From Parelaphostrongylus tenuis (Eukaryota; Nematoda; Chromadorea; Rhabditida; Metastrongylidae): a stretch of DNA of 64,000 nt. The stretch covers positions 1-64,000 of the forward strand of contig JAHQIW010006939.1 of assembly GCA_019055375.1 (NCBI GenBank), read 5' to 3'. The notes under the pieces are model-generated. The model saw nothing but the letters and a program-made list of their open reading frames with translations, was not told the DNA's origin and did no database searches. Of the stretch, positions 55,191 through 64,000 are shown piece after piece. The first letter of the stretch is position 1, and each line of letters begins with the position of its first letter. Made by a program: the position numbers and the translations under genes.

Positions 55191-56385
55191 ATTTCGCTCA
55201 TCTACCTTTTTTAGGGGTTTCCTAGTTGTGCGACCAATTGAACATATCTGTTTTATGTTGTCGCCATAAAAGATTCCTAGAGGTAAGACAGCAACCCTTC
55301 AACTATGAATATATGCAGACAACTGATGGTGAAAAGCTCAGCGTTGAACGGATATCATGCGGTTTTAGGGAGAGTCATATAGGACGAAATTTGCAATACC
55401 AATAATATCCATATATTCTCAAACTTCAGCCGAAATAACACAAAAAATCGGCTAATCTCTATAAATAATGAACGTAAGAGAGAAGAATGATTAAAAGAAA
55501 TTTGAGGTTGGAACAATACATAGTAGTAACTATTTCAACAACATATGAACTTTGCAATACTGCGACAATGCTAAGCATGAACGAGTTTAACAGATAGACA
55601 TATGTTGCACACAGAATATGCTCCCCATCTGTAACAATCGTATGTGCAGACACCTTTATGCAAAATCACATAAAAGACAGTTAAGAGGAAATGAGTTGAA
55701 TCAGAGATTAAAAAGTATGAATGATCTGTAGACCTAAACACTCGTGTAAGGAAGTAATAGACGTCGAAAGCACAAACATTACAATAGCATTGGTAAAATG
55801 AAATTCGCCTCTTAATACGTGTGAACAACAGCCAAAAAGTGCACCGAAATTCCTCCAAGCTGCAGTGATTTACTGCGAAAAATCTCAGAAGACCCATTTT
55901 TCAAGTATTCACGAAAAGTAGAGCTGCACTTTTGAAGAAACAAAAAACAAGACAGTTCCTCGCACTCTGCCACTACTGTAACCTTTAATCTCCGACTCCG
56001 AATAGATCAAAAAATATTATTCTCGATTTTCGTGGCGGTTCTTCTATATCGCTTTGCATACGGATGTCATCATTTGCCTTCATTTTATTGGTTGTTTATT
56101 GTCCTAAAAGTCTCTGGATGTTAGAGCAGTCTATTCAATATGTCAGGAATTGACAACGTTCCTTTCCTTTGTTTGAGTTGAAAGAGCTAAACTGACTCGC
56201 AGAAAATGAAACACGAGTGATCCCTGGTTATAACAGCAATTACCAAGACCGACTATGTAGCAACAACGGCACTGGTCAAAAAGTTACTCCCTTCTTGATA
56301 AGCATACGGCGTTTTATTGCACTATTTACTCGTAACAGCTGCCTTTTTAGCGATTGAGTCGTCTTTGAGGCCTCGGCGCTTGTGG
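55191..56385. other. No gene recognised
   Basis: AT-rich; long minus frames at 55459-55897 have no recognisable residues or splice sites. Confidence 0.4.
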
Positions 56386-56508
56386 AAAACATATAACTCC
56401 ATTCGTTTCGAGTGCTTTCTTAGGACCACAGCTCAGAATCCAATATGTCAAGTAATTATTCTGAGCCGCGCATGCCATGTGCTCTGTTGAAATGGGCTGA
56501 CTTATAGT

Positions 56509-56551
56509 GCCCGATACACCTGTTTCGACCTTGCGGTCTCGTCAGTCGGGC
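56509..56551 (-). ncRNA. Hammerhead ribozyme, type I, full consensus
   Basis: Minus strand. Stem I GCCCGA/TCGGGC (six pairs); core CTGACGA; stem II GACC/GGTC with GCAA tetraloop; GAAA; stem III AC/GT with AGGT loop; cleavage nucleotide A at 56515. No core defects; the best-formed copy in the window. Confidence 0.92.
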
Positions 56552-56738
56552 AGTTACCCATTCGTCTTTAGCCAATCCTGTGTGGGGTGCTCTACTTCCC
56601 ACATTAAGAGTTATCGACGACGAACGTTTTACACTTTATTGTTCCTGGCTAGTATATTTGATATATCACATTTATCGTTTCGAGGAGTCTGGGGACTGGA
56701 GCACCCACACAGGATTGGCAAAAGACGAAAGGGTAACT

Positions 56739-56781
56739 GCCCGACTGACGAGAATGCAAGGTCGAAACACGTGTATCGGGC
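56739..56781 (+). ncRNA. Hammerhead ribozyme, intact core, weakened stem II
   Basis: Stem I GCCCGA/TCGGGC; CTGACGA; stem II GAAT/GGTC (one A-G mismatch, one U-G) with GCAA loop; GAAA; stem III ACACGTGT; cleavage after A at 56775. Outward and inverse to 56509-56551. Confidence 0.85.
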
Positions 56782-57029
56782 TCTATAAGTCAGCCCATTT
56801 CAATAGACCACGTGTATCGGGCTATAGAAGTCAGCCGATTTCAACAGAACACATGCGTGCCTCAAAAATGATTATTTGCATGAAACTACCATGAGTGCGC
56901 ACATAGGAACAAAACAGACGGAAAGGTACCTGAAAGGCAAGAAGTCATTTTCAAAGCTACGAAACTTTAGCTAACCGGATTGAGTTCAGAAAAAAAAACC
57001 ACGTTGTGGAACGACAATTCTGATGGGAA

Positions 57030-57830
57030 TAAGCTCCCGTCTACTCCGCTTCATTTCAAGCGAAAATGTATAGCTATAAAGCGCTATCTGAAAATTGTAA
57101 AAGAAAAGTAGGCCTGTTTAGATTGGTAGATGTGACTGAAGTACCGCTGAACATTCTAAAGCGCCTAATAGTTCGTAACCGATTGTATGACCGTTTATGC
57201 GAAACGCTGGACCGCATAATCTGCTTTAACGGTAGATAAGTAGATTGCATGAGCTCGCGCACGATAGGCGAGTTTCTTGTAAGTAATGCGTAGGTGAATA
57301 TATTGGTAAAATGGGTAGACCACTGCTTGTCCGTATAAAAGAGCACTTGGTCGGAAAACTCGAAACTAAGGAAGACACTGCACTGAGCACGCATAGGACA
57401 CACAAGCATAGAGGAAAAGATTTCGATGTCAAAGTCGCTATCCTCGTATAGGAATCCAAAACATCTGTGTGAAAATATCTCGGAACAATTTGAATATATC
57501 TGAAAAATCCAAAAATGAATAGCATGGAAGAGTGCCTCATGATCACGCGTGACCTCGGGCCATACCTCAGGCGGATTTTTAACTTTACACGGGCACATCT
57601 CTGACCTACGTAAAACTTGTGCACCTAATTTTTATTACGTAACTGAAGTAGTTGTACAGAATGAGACGTTGAGTGTTCAAAAATCCTGTTTACTATGTAT
57701 GTGAAAAGTCATGCCCTAAGCTTTATGTGGTGAGGTGTGGAATTGTTGGGTTTGGATGAATACTTGTCTATTGATCATTCCAAGCTCTGAAGGAGGCGAA
57801 GCGTTGAAATGTTTTTCATAGCAGAATAAC
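57030..57830 (+). pseudogene. PLE relic: GIY-YIG region and 3' tail
   Basis: Plus strand: KRKVGLFRLVDVTEVPLNIL, KRLIVRNRLYDRLCETLDRI, then ICFNGR-stop-VDCMS parallels copy B IIEIPPNTLKRQLVRNRLYDRLC...CPNGRDGDCMS. The YVGETGRPL segment is decayed (NILVKWVDHCLSV) with stops. The tail ends in the hammerhead-like motif at 57781-57815. Long minus frames here are shadows. Confidence 0.75.
57781..57815 (+). ncRNA. Hammerhead-like motif, PLE tail, degenerate
   Basis: AGCT-CTGAAGG-AGGCGAAGCGTT-GAAAT-GTT. Same position after a GIY-YIG relic as 5788-5824; A9 and several stem bases are changed. Confidence 0.45.
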
Positions 57831-58129
57831 ATTGTATTGACAGTTTCGAGCTTACTTAACACAGAATTACTGGTCAGTCGCGAGATCGACAGAAAGTTGG
57901 TTCTGGCAATGACGATATCCGCAATAAAAAATATTGTGATATCAATTATGTCTGTTCACCTCTGTATGAGTAGAACGTTGCTTCAACTCCTGCTTGAGAT
58001 CGAAATTCTTGCACATCATTCAGTGTTCTTAGATATGTGCAAAGAATTGCGCAGAGAAAGTTGTCGATGTACACAAAGGCACATTGAGAGCTAGATACTA
58101 TGGGATTTTATTATATAAAGTGTAAATCA

Positions 58130-58460
58130 TTTTTATTTGACCGCCTAATGCGGTGTTATGATGTTTTCAATAAACCCAATGATCATAATCATAGGTCAGA
58201 TAAAAATGATTTTCAACTGATTATTGAAACCCAATATATGTCAACAAAAAGTGGGTTCAATGTCGATAATGACTTCCTCGCCACACCGTAGACGGTTGGC
58301 TGTTGACAGATAACGCGTTGTAACGTAGAAAGAGTGGAGTGCAAAGCGAGCGTCGGTAGAGCAACGGTTTAGCACATGCTCCCGGAAAGATAAGATCTGA
58401 GTTCAAATCACGGCTGACGCAAACGTTTTTGCACCCCACTCTACATCATTGGGTTTATAT
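58130..58460. mobile_element. tRNA-like foldback, larger copy
   Basis: The left outer hairpin GACCGCCTAATGCGGTG and AATAAACCCAATGAT, and the right CTCTACATCATTGGGTTTAT, match the 26.4 and 54.9 kb elements. Contains a tRNA-like sequence at 58350-58421. Confidence 0.65.
58350..58421 (+). tRNA. tRNA-like sequence, pseudo
   Basis: Same 72-nt frame as 26563-26634: acceptor GCGTCGG/CTGACGC, D-arm AGAGC...GC, loop CCCGGAAAGA, T-loop TTCAAAT. The T-stem has a mismatch (CTGAG/CACGG), so the fold is worse than at 26.6 kb. Confidence 0.45.
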
Positions 58461-58469
58461 AAAGTGTCT

Positions 58470-58560
58470 TAAAACACCATGCCTGGCAGTCCAATACACT
58501 TGTTTCGGCCTCGACAGCCTCGCCAGTTGGACAGTATCCTTTGTCTTTAACCACTTTTCT
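58470..58560. mobile_element. Left end of a hammerhead foldback element
   Basis: Contains a well-paired minus-strand hammerhead followed by AGTATCCTTTGTCTTTAACC, the family lead-in. No right end found. Confidence 0.55.
58489..58532 (-). ncRNA. Hammerhead ribozyme, one core change
   Basis: Minus strand. Stem I GTCCAA/TTGGAC perfect; core CTGGCGA (A6 to G, as at 21746); stem II GGCT/GGCC with GTCGA loop; GAAA; stem III ACA/TGT; cleavage nucleotide A at 58495. Confidence 0.75.
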
Positions 58561-59029
58561 GGGAGGAAAGTGCCTTAAAACAGAAAAAGTGAAGAAACAG
58601 TTGAGGTAATAATTCAAAAGACCGACAATAAATCTCGACATCAGTAAACAATATTTGAAAATCTTTAGGACTTATCTTGTTTCTTTAAGTATAAAAAATT
58701 TTGCTGTTTGAGTTGGCGCGAAGTTAGTAGTTGTTGAGAACGTTGTTGCTTTATTTATATGATCCGCGACCTATTCCAACTCAATATCAACATCAACAAT
58801 GACGACACAACTTCTTCAACAACTACCAACCTCGCACCAGCTCAAACAGCTATGTCACTACTCATATGTAAATATGTGATTATGATGCCGAGCTTAAAGA
58901 AGGTCTATCTCTCGAATTATCTTATTTAGCTGACGTGTGATTGACAAAAATTATTGCAGTAGCAGTCGTAGTAGTAGTAGTTCCATGACTGACGTTCCAT
59001 TGACTCCACCTTCCTCAGCGCTTGGACGT

Positions 59030-60400
59030 AGGCCGCATTGAATGTTTGAATGATTCGGTTTATTATCGATGCCTTCATAAGCCGTCTAAATCAGGTTAAA
59101 AGATCAGATGAAGGAAAGACGATTTGTTTAGCGTGATAATGACGCCTTCGTCAATCCGCTTCATTTTTGGATTCTTACTACTTATCCAAACGCTTTGAGA
59201 GTTTTACGCGTTGACGTTTTTGATTACTGTCCAGGATCGTGACAGGATCACTATTTTGTGCTCTTGCACCCTGTGTGTGTCTAGAGGTATACTTTTTTAA
59301 ATTTTGGAAAACCCGTCTAGATGCCCTTTTATGCGGACATGAAGTGTTCCACCCGTTTCGACAATGTACTCATCTCCGCATGCTTTACATGCTAGTCTTC
59401 CTTCGTTAGGGCATGATATATAATCTCCTAAGTTGCATAATCGTAAAAGCGACTGCGGATTGTTGAGGGCGCAGGGCTGGAGTGAAGTTCAATAACTATC
59501 TCAAAACTTTCAAGACCACGTTCTTTGAGGTACCCTCTTAATAGCGCAACTAACTTCGTTTGACGTAAATGGCAATTTGAAAATGATATCATTTAGGTGT
59601 AAAATGTAGTGTAGGAGCCTCATTCTATTGTCTGGCCTTACCTCGAATGGCTGATATTTTGTGGGCATTGAAAATAACTAATTTTCGTGCCCAGTTTAAC
59701 GATTCGTTCCTCTCCTCTTCTCGTGTGCACGCATTTCTAGTTACATGTTCTCAATGAGTGCTTTTTATGTGTGAAGCATGACAGGAAAGCTAATAAACTA
59801 GTATATACTTATTAGTTGGCTTCCGGTACCATTTTGTGCTCTAACCACTTTTAGATAGTTTCATTTGGGTGTTCAAAAATGGAAGTCAGTTCCCTTTCGG
59901 ACTTTCTCTTGTAAATTTTACATATTTGGATGCCTATATAGTACATGATGCTCTCACTGTATTTTGTCCATCTCATTCTTGTATAGAACAGACTATGAAA
60001 CAATTGTTTATATATCGGCAGTAGAGTAGGGATCGGCGAGCGAGAAGTGGAGCTTACCGTATGCATAAAAGTGATGGCCAGGCTCTGCTCTCATCGCTGA
60101 TCCATGGCTAACCCCTAAGTTGAGGAAAATTTTCCTGACCACCAAAGACTAAACATCCGTGACACTGCTCTGGAGAGTGACTAGTTGTTGGATTGGCAAA
60201 CTGTACATGATTATTCTCTGCTTATTTTCTATGAGAAGGTCGAGGATGGATTGTATTGCAGTCGTTTGATACTTGATATTCAGCGAAGTAATATCAAATG
60301 TTACCGATGCGGCAACATGTACAACTGCTAGAACAAACTTATATGATAGGAATCTCAGTACGCAGTCAAAGTAAGCCTTGATAGAATCCAAATTATCCAA
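59030..60400 (-). pseudogene. PLE relic with RT and GIY-YIG parts (minus)
   Basis: Reading minus from 60400: DNLDSIKAYFDCVLRFLSYK, then SVTFDITSLNIKYQTTAIQS with LLIENKQ (motif A region). Further on SRSPIPTLLPIYKQLFHSLF where CRYIDDCLVI is expected (catalytic Asp pair lost), then a WYRKP-like GTESQLI region. The GIY-YIG part at about 59560-59300 keeps zinc-like CPNEG..ACKACGDEYIV and ETGGTLHV wording. Many stops. Older than copies A and B. Confidence 0.7.
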
Positions 60401-61400
60401 TTTCAGGAGTACATTTGGAAGATTGACATCGTTTATCTTAATTCGTCATTGTTCTGATCGCCGTAGATATTTGTCTCTTCTACAATCAACTCCCAATAGC
60501 CGAACATGTGCAGATAGTAAAGGTCGGCTGGTTTTTGCACTTGAGCCTTACGTTTTTTCGAACATTTCCTATTTTTATCAAAAAGTTGCGCAGAAATTCG
60601 GGCGACAATAGCTTCGACATCTCACCAATAATTCCCTCATCGTTAGTGATTGGTCACAATACAGCATAATACTGCATGAAGTTTCTTAGGCTTCCTCTTT
60701 TTCGGAGCTTGGTGGGATCACATTGACTCCTAGTTCCCTCAGTCGATCGCGTATCATGGTGCACATCCGCAGACAGCGACTTCCAAGTGACAACAATGAA
60801 CAAGCGATAAATGTACAGGACTAATCAGAATTCTTAAAAAATCCTTGTGGCTTTTCGCACAAATTTTTTTCGTAAAGCAAAAGTATTTGGCTCTTCTTTG
60901 CATATGCAAACTGCAAATAATTCATAACAATCAACAAAACCAATATATCGAAACTGAAATATATAACGGAAATTGTGAAACTGGAAGAAGATACCTTCGC
61001 GAGGCACCTGCGCGGACCAGATCTGTGGTTTGATGGTGGATGACCACAACTACCTGAATGTGGTACTGAAATCATTCTAAGAGGTTTGAACTCAAAGGAG
61101 GTAAAGGGATATGCTCTGAAGGCAAACAACTAAAAATGCGCAGAACACGCAAATCAGTAGGTATGTTTTGTGAGAAAGGTTGCAACGAAGAATAATGCTT
61201 GTATTTAGTACATGTGGATATATAGAAAAGAATACTAATAGAACGTTGAAGAAAATTTGTTCTATAATTCTATAAAGGTCAAACTCCTGATTTACACTAA
61301 TGATTCAGGAATTTTGAAATATATCGATGAGTTAGTATCACATGCACTGTAAACATGATTTATTGACGAACTATTCATTGTCTTCTAACTTTCACTTGCT
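60401..61400. other. No gene recognised
   Basis: May include decayed PLE N-terminal sequence near 60620-60830 on minus (TKLRKRGSLRNF); not certain. Confidence 0.3.
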
Positions 61401-61403
61401 AGA

Positions 61404-61465
61404 AGAATATTATATATATATATATATATTAGTCTCAAAATTCATTTATATATATATATATGTAT
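61404..61465. repeat. AT microsatellite pair
   Basis: Two (TA)n runs separated by AGTCTCAAAATTCATT. Confidence 0.8.
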
Positions 61466-61798
61466 ATATCGAAACTAATAATAACATACTTTGAGGAACT
61501 CATTGCAATTGACAGATTGCAACAACAGTATAATTGCGCAGGGAAGAGAGCGTTTTATTTACACATAAGAATTAAAATTATACCAAAAGCATACAGGAGA
61601 GTAGAGAAAATTGTGGAATGTCGAAGTAATACAAGAAACACAGAGTTATTTTTAGAACGGAGAAGAAAACTCAAACTGAATAATAAAAAACGCGCGCCGG
61701 CTGCAAATTTTATTGCCGGCGATTTCAACTGTGATCCCGAAAGGGATATCAACGTAGGACTTCAGGATTTCAAACCCACTGGCGTCGACGAGTAATTT
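61460..61798 (+). pseudogene. Possible LINE endonuclease fragment
   Basis: A 111-aa open frame ending in AANFIAGDFNCDPERDINVG. GDFN is the signature of AP-endonuclease-type LINE nucleases and EEP-family enzymes. The N-terminal part (LFLERRRKLKLNNKKR) is not recognised and the expected upstream catalytic Glu motif is not visible. Could be a chance match. Confidence 0.35.
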
Positions 61799-62732
61799 GT
61801 CGTGATGCTAAGCATATTGAATGACACGCCTGGTACTGTTCTATTACGCGGCGCCAATTGAGGTCTTCGGTAAAAAAGTGTTGTTCGCCTCTGCAAAACG
61901 TTTTTGCAGTTCATCGATAGCTCAAATCAAGTAAATTTTCAATGGCATGTTTAATTTCTTAAATAGCTTATTTTAGGCGCCGTATTAGTCAAAATAAGAT
62001 TTTGCTTTTCATTCAATGATTTCCCACTGGAGGCCAGGCACCGTCGCTCCATTGCGCTTCCCAACCTATTACAGTCCACTTAGAAGTCCTTTCGGAAAAC
62101 CAAATACATCACTGGAATCAGCAGAACTCAGACTATTGAGTGGTTTATAATAGTCCGAGGGAAATGCTCTCATCGAGGAAAGACGCGTTGAAACGCCTCA
62201 AGTGTGAAACATACTTTCATTTTGGCCGATACAGCGAACTGAAAGGTTTCCTTTGAAATCTAAGTATATCGCTGAAATTGTTTAGATTTAAGCTATTAAT
62301 TGAGCTAAGAAGGAACTTAGAAAAATCGAAAAACACCTTTGTTCATGAAGGGGTGCGGAAAACAGCGATATGTCAAATGTGTGAAACCCACTCTTCTTGT
62401 GCGAAATGCAGAGCTCTAAGAAGTTTTTTCTGCATAGAAAACACAATTTCTTGATCAGAAAACTTTACTCTATCTAATGATCAAAATTTTGTTATTGGAA
62501 AACTTTTTTTAGGCGAGAAATCTTCAAATGTAAATAAAACCTTATTTTGACTGATACGGCGTTAAATACGAGCAATATGAGAAATAAAATATACCTTTGA
62601 AATTCACTTAATTTAAGCTATCAGATACATTTGTCAGATAACAGCAAAGAACAGCTTTTACCGAAGGCCTCAAGTGGCGCCGCCATAATAGAAAAGTCCA
62701 CACGTCTACTTTGATCCATAAATAAACTTGCA
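61799..62732. other. Dispersed-repeat debris
   Basis: CATCGATAGCTCAAATCAAG (61915) resembles the 15.4/63.6 kb repeat. 62165-62205 holds CTCATCGAGGAAAGACGCGTTGAAACGCC, which recalls a hammerhead tail but lacks the CTGANGA box. Confidence 0.35.
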
Positions 62733-62914
62733 ATTGATATATGAAAATGGAGAAAACTTATCTTGATTAGCTGACGCGAGGTTGGTAAAACAGTTTGACA
62801 CGCCCAGGCTCTGAACAAGGCGGGTCGCCGAAACGTCAGCCGAATTTCTACAACTGTTTTACCAACCTCGCGTCAGCTAATCAAGATAAGTTTTCTCCAT
62901 TTTCATATATCAAT
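62733..62914. mobile_element. Perfect 63-bp foldback with hammerhead-like loop
   Basis: 62733-62795 and 62852-62914 are exact inverses by eye (outer end ATTGATATATGAAAATGGAG). The 56-bp centre holds a hammerhead-like motif. Perfect arms suggest a recent or gene-converted element. A half copy lies at 44690-44800. Confidence 0.8.
62802..62842 (+). ncRNA. Hammerhead-like motif in foldback centre
   Basis: CAGGCT-CTGAACA (G8 to C), A, GGCG-GGT-CGCC, GAAAC-GTC-AGCC. Stem I GGCT/AGCC has four pairs. It has the extra A and loopless stem III of the PLE-type motif. Confidence 0.5.
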
Positions 62915-63589
62915 GATTATGCCGAGGTTTATAGAAAGTCGAACTTTTGAATAAACTTGCATATATATTTATAGTAGATGTATTTTTCGATAACTAGAGA
63001 TGACAAATTTACACTGAGGGATCGCTTTAAAAGTCGATGCGCTCCGAACAATATGCGATTTTCGTTGTTTGATTGGGATTTTTTCTCTCTGTTTCGCAAA
63101 AACCTTGGAATTATTGTAATACTTTGATAGAATACAACTTCCTATACTCGCTCATATGCTTTTGGCACACATATAGGTGTTGTGTATAGAGAGAACGCTG
63201 GTTTTCTACGCAATCATACTGGATTTGGCCATCAATCAAATGCATTGAATTGTATAAAGGATATTACAGCAAAAATCTTTAGTTTTGATCATCCCTAGTT
63301 TCATACAAAATTCAAGAGTCTTCGTAGTAAGCATCAATAAAAAACAATAAGTATTTTTTCAAACATAATGATGCATGCTGTATGCGGCATCAGTTCAACG
63401 ATAACTTTCACTAGAGCTAAGTTTGTGTCACGCATTCGTTCACTTCCAATTATTTAGAGTTGACGTATGTTAGAAGTTATTGAGAACTTATGAATAATGG
63501 ATGAAATCTAAGCGTGGAGGGACAATCGTGTTCGAGTAAAATGCTTGGAATATTGGCACTGTGCAAACTATTGGTCAGAATTATGTGTT
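62915..63589. other. No gene recognised
   Basis: AT-rich DNA with short frames only. Confidence 0.4.
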
Positions 63590-64000
63590 CCCAAAGAAGT
63601 GTTCTCGGTACTTTTTCTCTGTCGGTACCCATACTCAAGAAAACGTATTTTTTATTCCCTTTGACTATTTAGTAATTACTCGACACCTTGAATTTCGAAA
63701 ACTTACAGGATGCATTTTATTTGCTAAATGGTTTTTATATTATACTGTAAATGAAAAATAAAATTTTATTTCACACTCAAACATTTTTCGCTGGACAAGC
63801 TTTACATTCAGACTTCCACCAACCGTTCGATAGCACACATCTCAACTCTCTCAGTCATTTTCTTGGTCTGAAAAGGAAGTTTGAGTGCGTTGTTACAGGT
63901 GAAAGAATATTGAGTTTCGCATTGGGCGCCATGTCGATCACGCAGTACAATGTACACGTGGCGTGCGATACGTGTCCTATGCAAAATGCAATATTCTTTT
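63590..64000. repeat. Diverged dispersed repeat with hairpin insert
   Basis: GGTACCCATACTCAAGAAAA...CTATTTAGTAATTAC and TTCGATAGCACACATCTCAA match 15435-15700 and 15800-16240. GAATATTGAGTTTCGCATTG at 63906 opens a hairpin like that at 16020-16125 and runs to the window end. Confidence 0.55.

Larger units (their letters stand above)
56390..56890. mobile_element. Foldback element with two near-intact hammerheads
   Basis: Left outer TTTCGAGTGCTTTCTTAGGA, then AATTATTCTGAGCCGCGCAT; right end GCGTGCCTCAAAAATGATTA. Arms share GGGCTGACTTATAG / CTATAAGTCAGCCC. CACACAGGATTGGC on the right mirrors GCCAATCCTGTGTGG on the left. The right end carries a duplicated piece (ACCACGTGTATCGGGCTATA at about 56807-56826). 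Confidence 0.75.

Noticed and set aside
57074..57598. 174-aa minus-strand ORF
   Set aside because: It is antisense to a PLE GIY-YIG relic, which gives a recognisable protein on the plus strand.
62165..62205. CATCGAGGAAAGACG...GTTGAAACGCC resembling a hammerhead tail
   Set aside because: The CTGANGA box is absent and no consistent stem I can be drawn.

Overview
The window looks like nuclear DNA of a strongylid nematode, most likely a hookworm-like species. Three things point that way: nematode-style splice sites (T-rich acceptors ending in AG, strong GTAAGT/GTATGT/GTGAGT donors), small exons in large introns, and decayed RTE-type LINEs whose wording matches the elements common in hookworm genomes. 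Nothing looks bacterial: there are no operons, rRNA or CRISPR.

Host gene. The clearest cellular gene is on the minus strand and is a protein kinase D (DKF-type) homologue. Six exons join in phase: 15165-15027 (N-terminal ubiquitin-like fold), 13132-13001 plus 9865-9732 (complete C1a zinc/diacylglycerol domain), 9151-9020 and 7460-7374 (linker with RxxS sites and the conserved SGRP stretch), and 7167-7065 (first half of C1b). The rest of C1b, the PH domain and the kinase must lie left of position 1. Minus-strand candidate exons at 18.5, 39.2, 40.8, 48.9 and 54.6 kb have usable splice sites; the 54.6 and 48.9 kb pair joins in phase. They may be upstream exons, but I cannot prove it.

Mobile DNA. 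Almost all other structure is transposon debris in introns. 0.7-5.85 kb: two Penelope-like (PLE) copies with RT and GIY-YIG domains, head-to-head as a giant palindrome. More PLE pieces lie at 6.2-6.9, 43.2-44.4, 57.0-57.8 and 59.0-60.4 kb. RTE LINE pieces: 17.6-18.1 (minus), 23.5-26.3, 29.7-31.0 and 46.4-47.1 kb. Mariner relics: 20.2-21.2 and 44.8-45.6 (minus) kb. There are also tRNA-derived SINEs and tRNA-like foldback elements.

Most interesting layer. The window holds many type I hammerhead self-cleaving ribozymes in three arrangements: (i) a direct tandem pair 276 nt apart at 28.3-28.6 kb, the layout of a retrozyme that would yield a circular RNA; (ii) a foldback family in which outward-pointing hammerheads sit at the element ends (14.9, 21.3-23.3, 36.1, 39.5, 56.5-56.8, 58.5 kb); (iii) hammerhead-like motifs at the 3' ends of the PLE copies (5.8, 6.8, 44.3, 57.8 kb) and of short derivatives. 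Among the copies the stems change sequence but stay paired, which is covariation visible inside one window.
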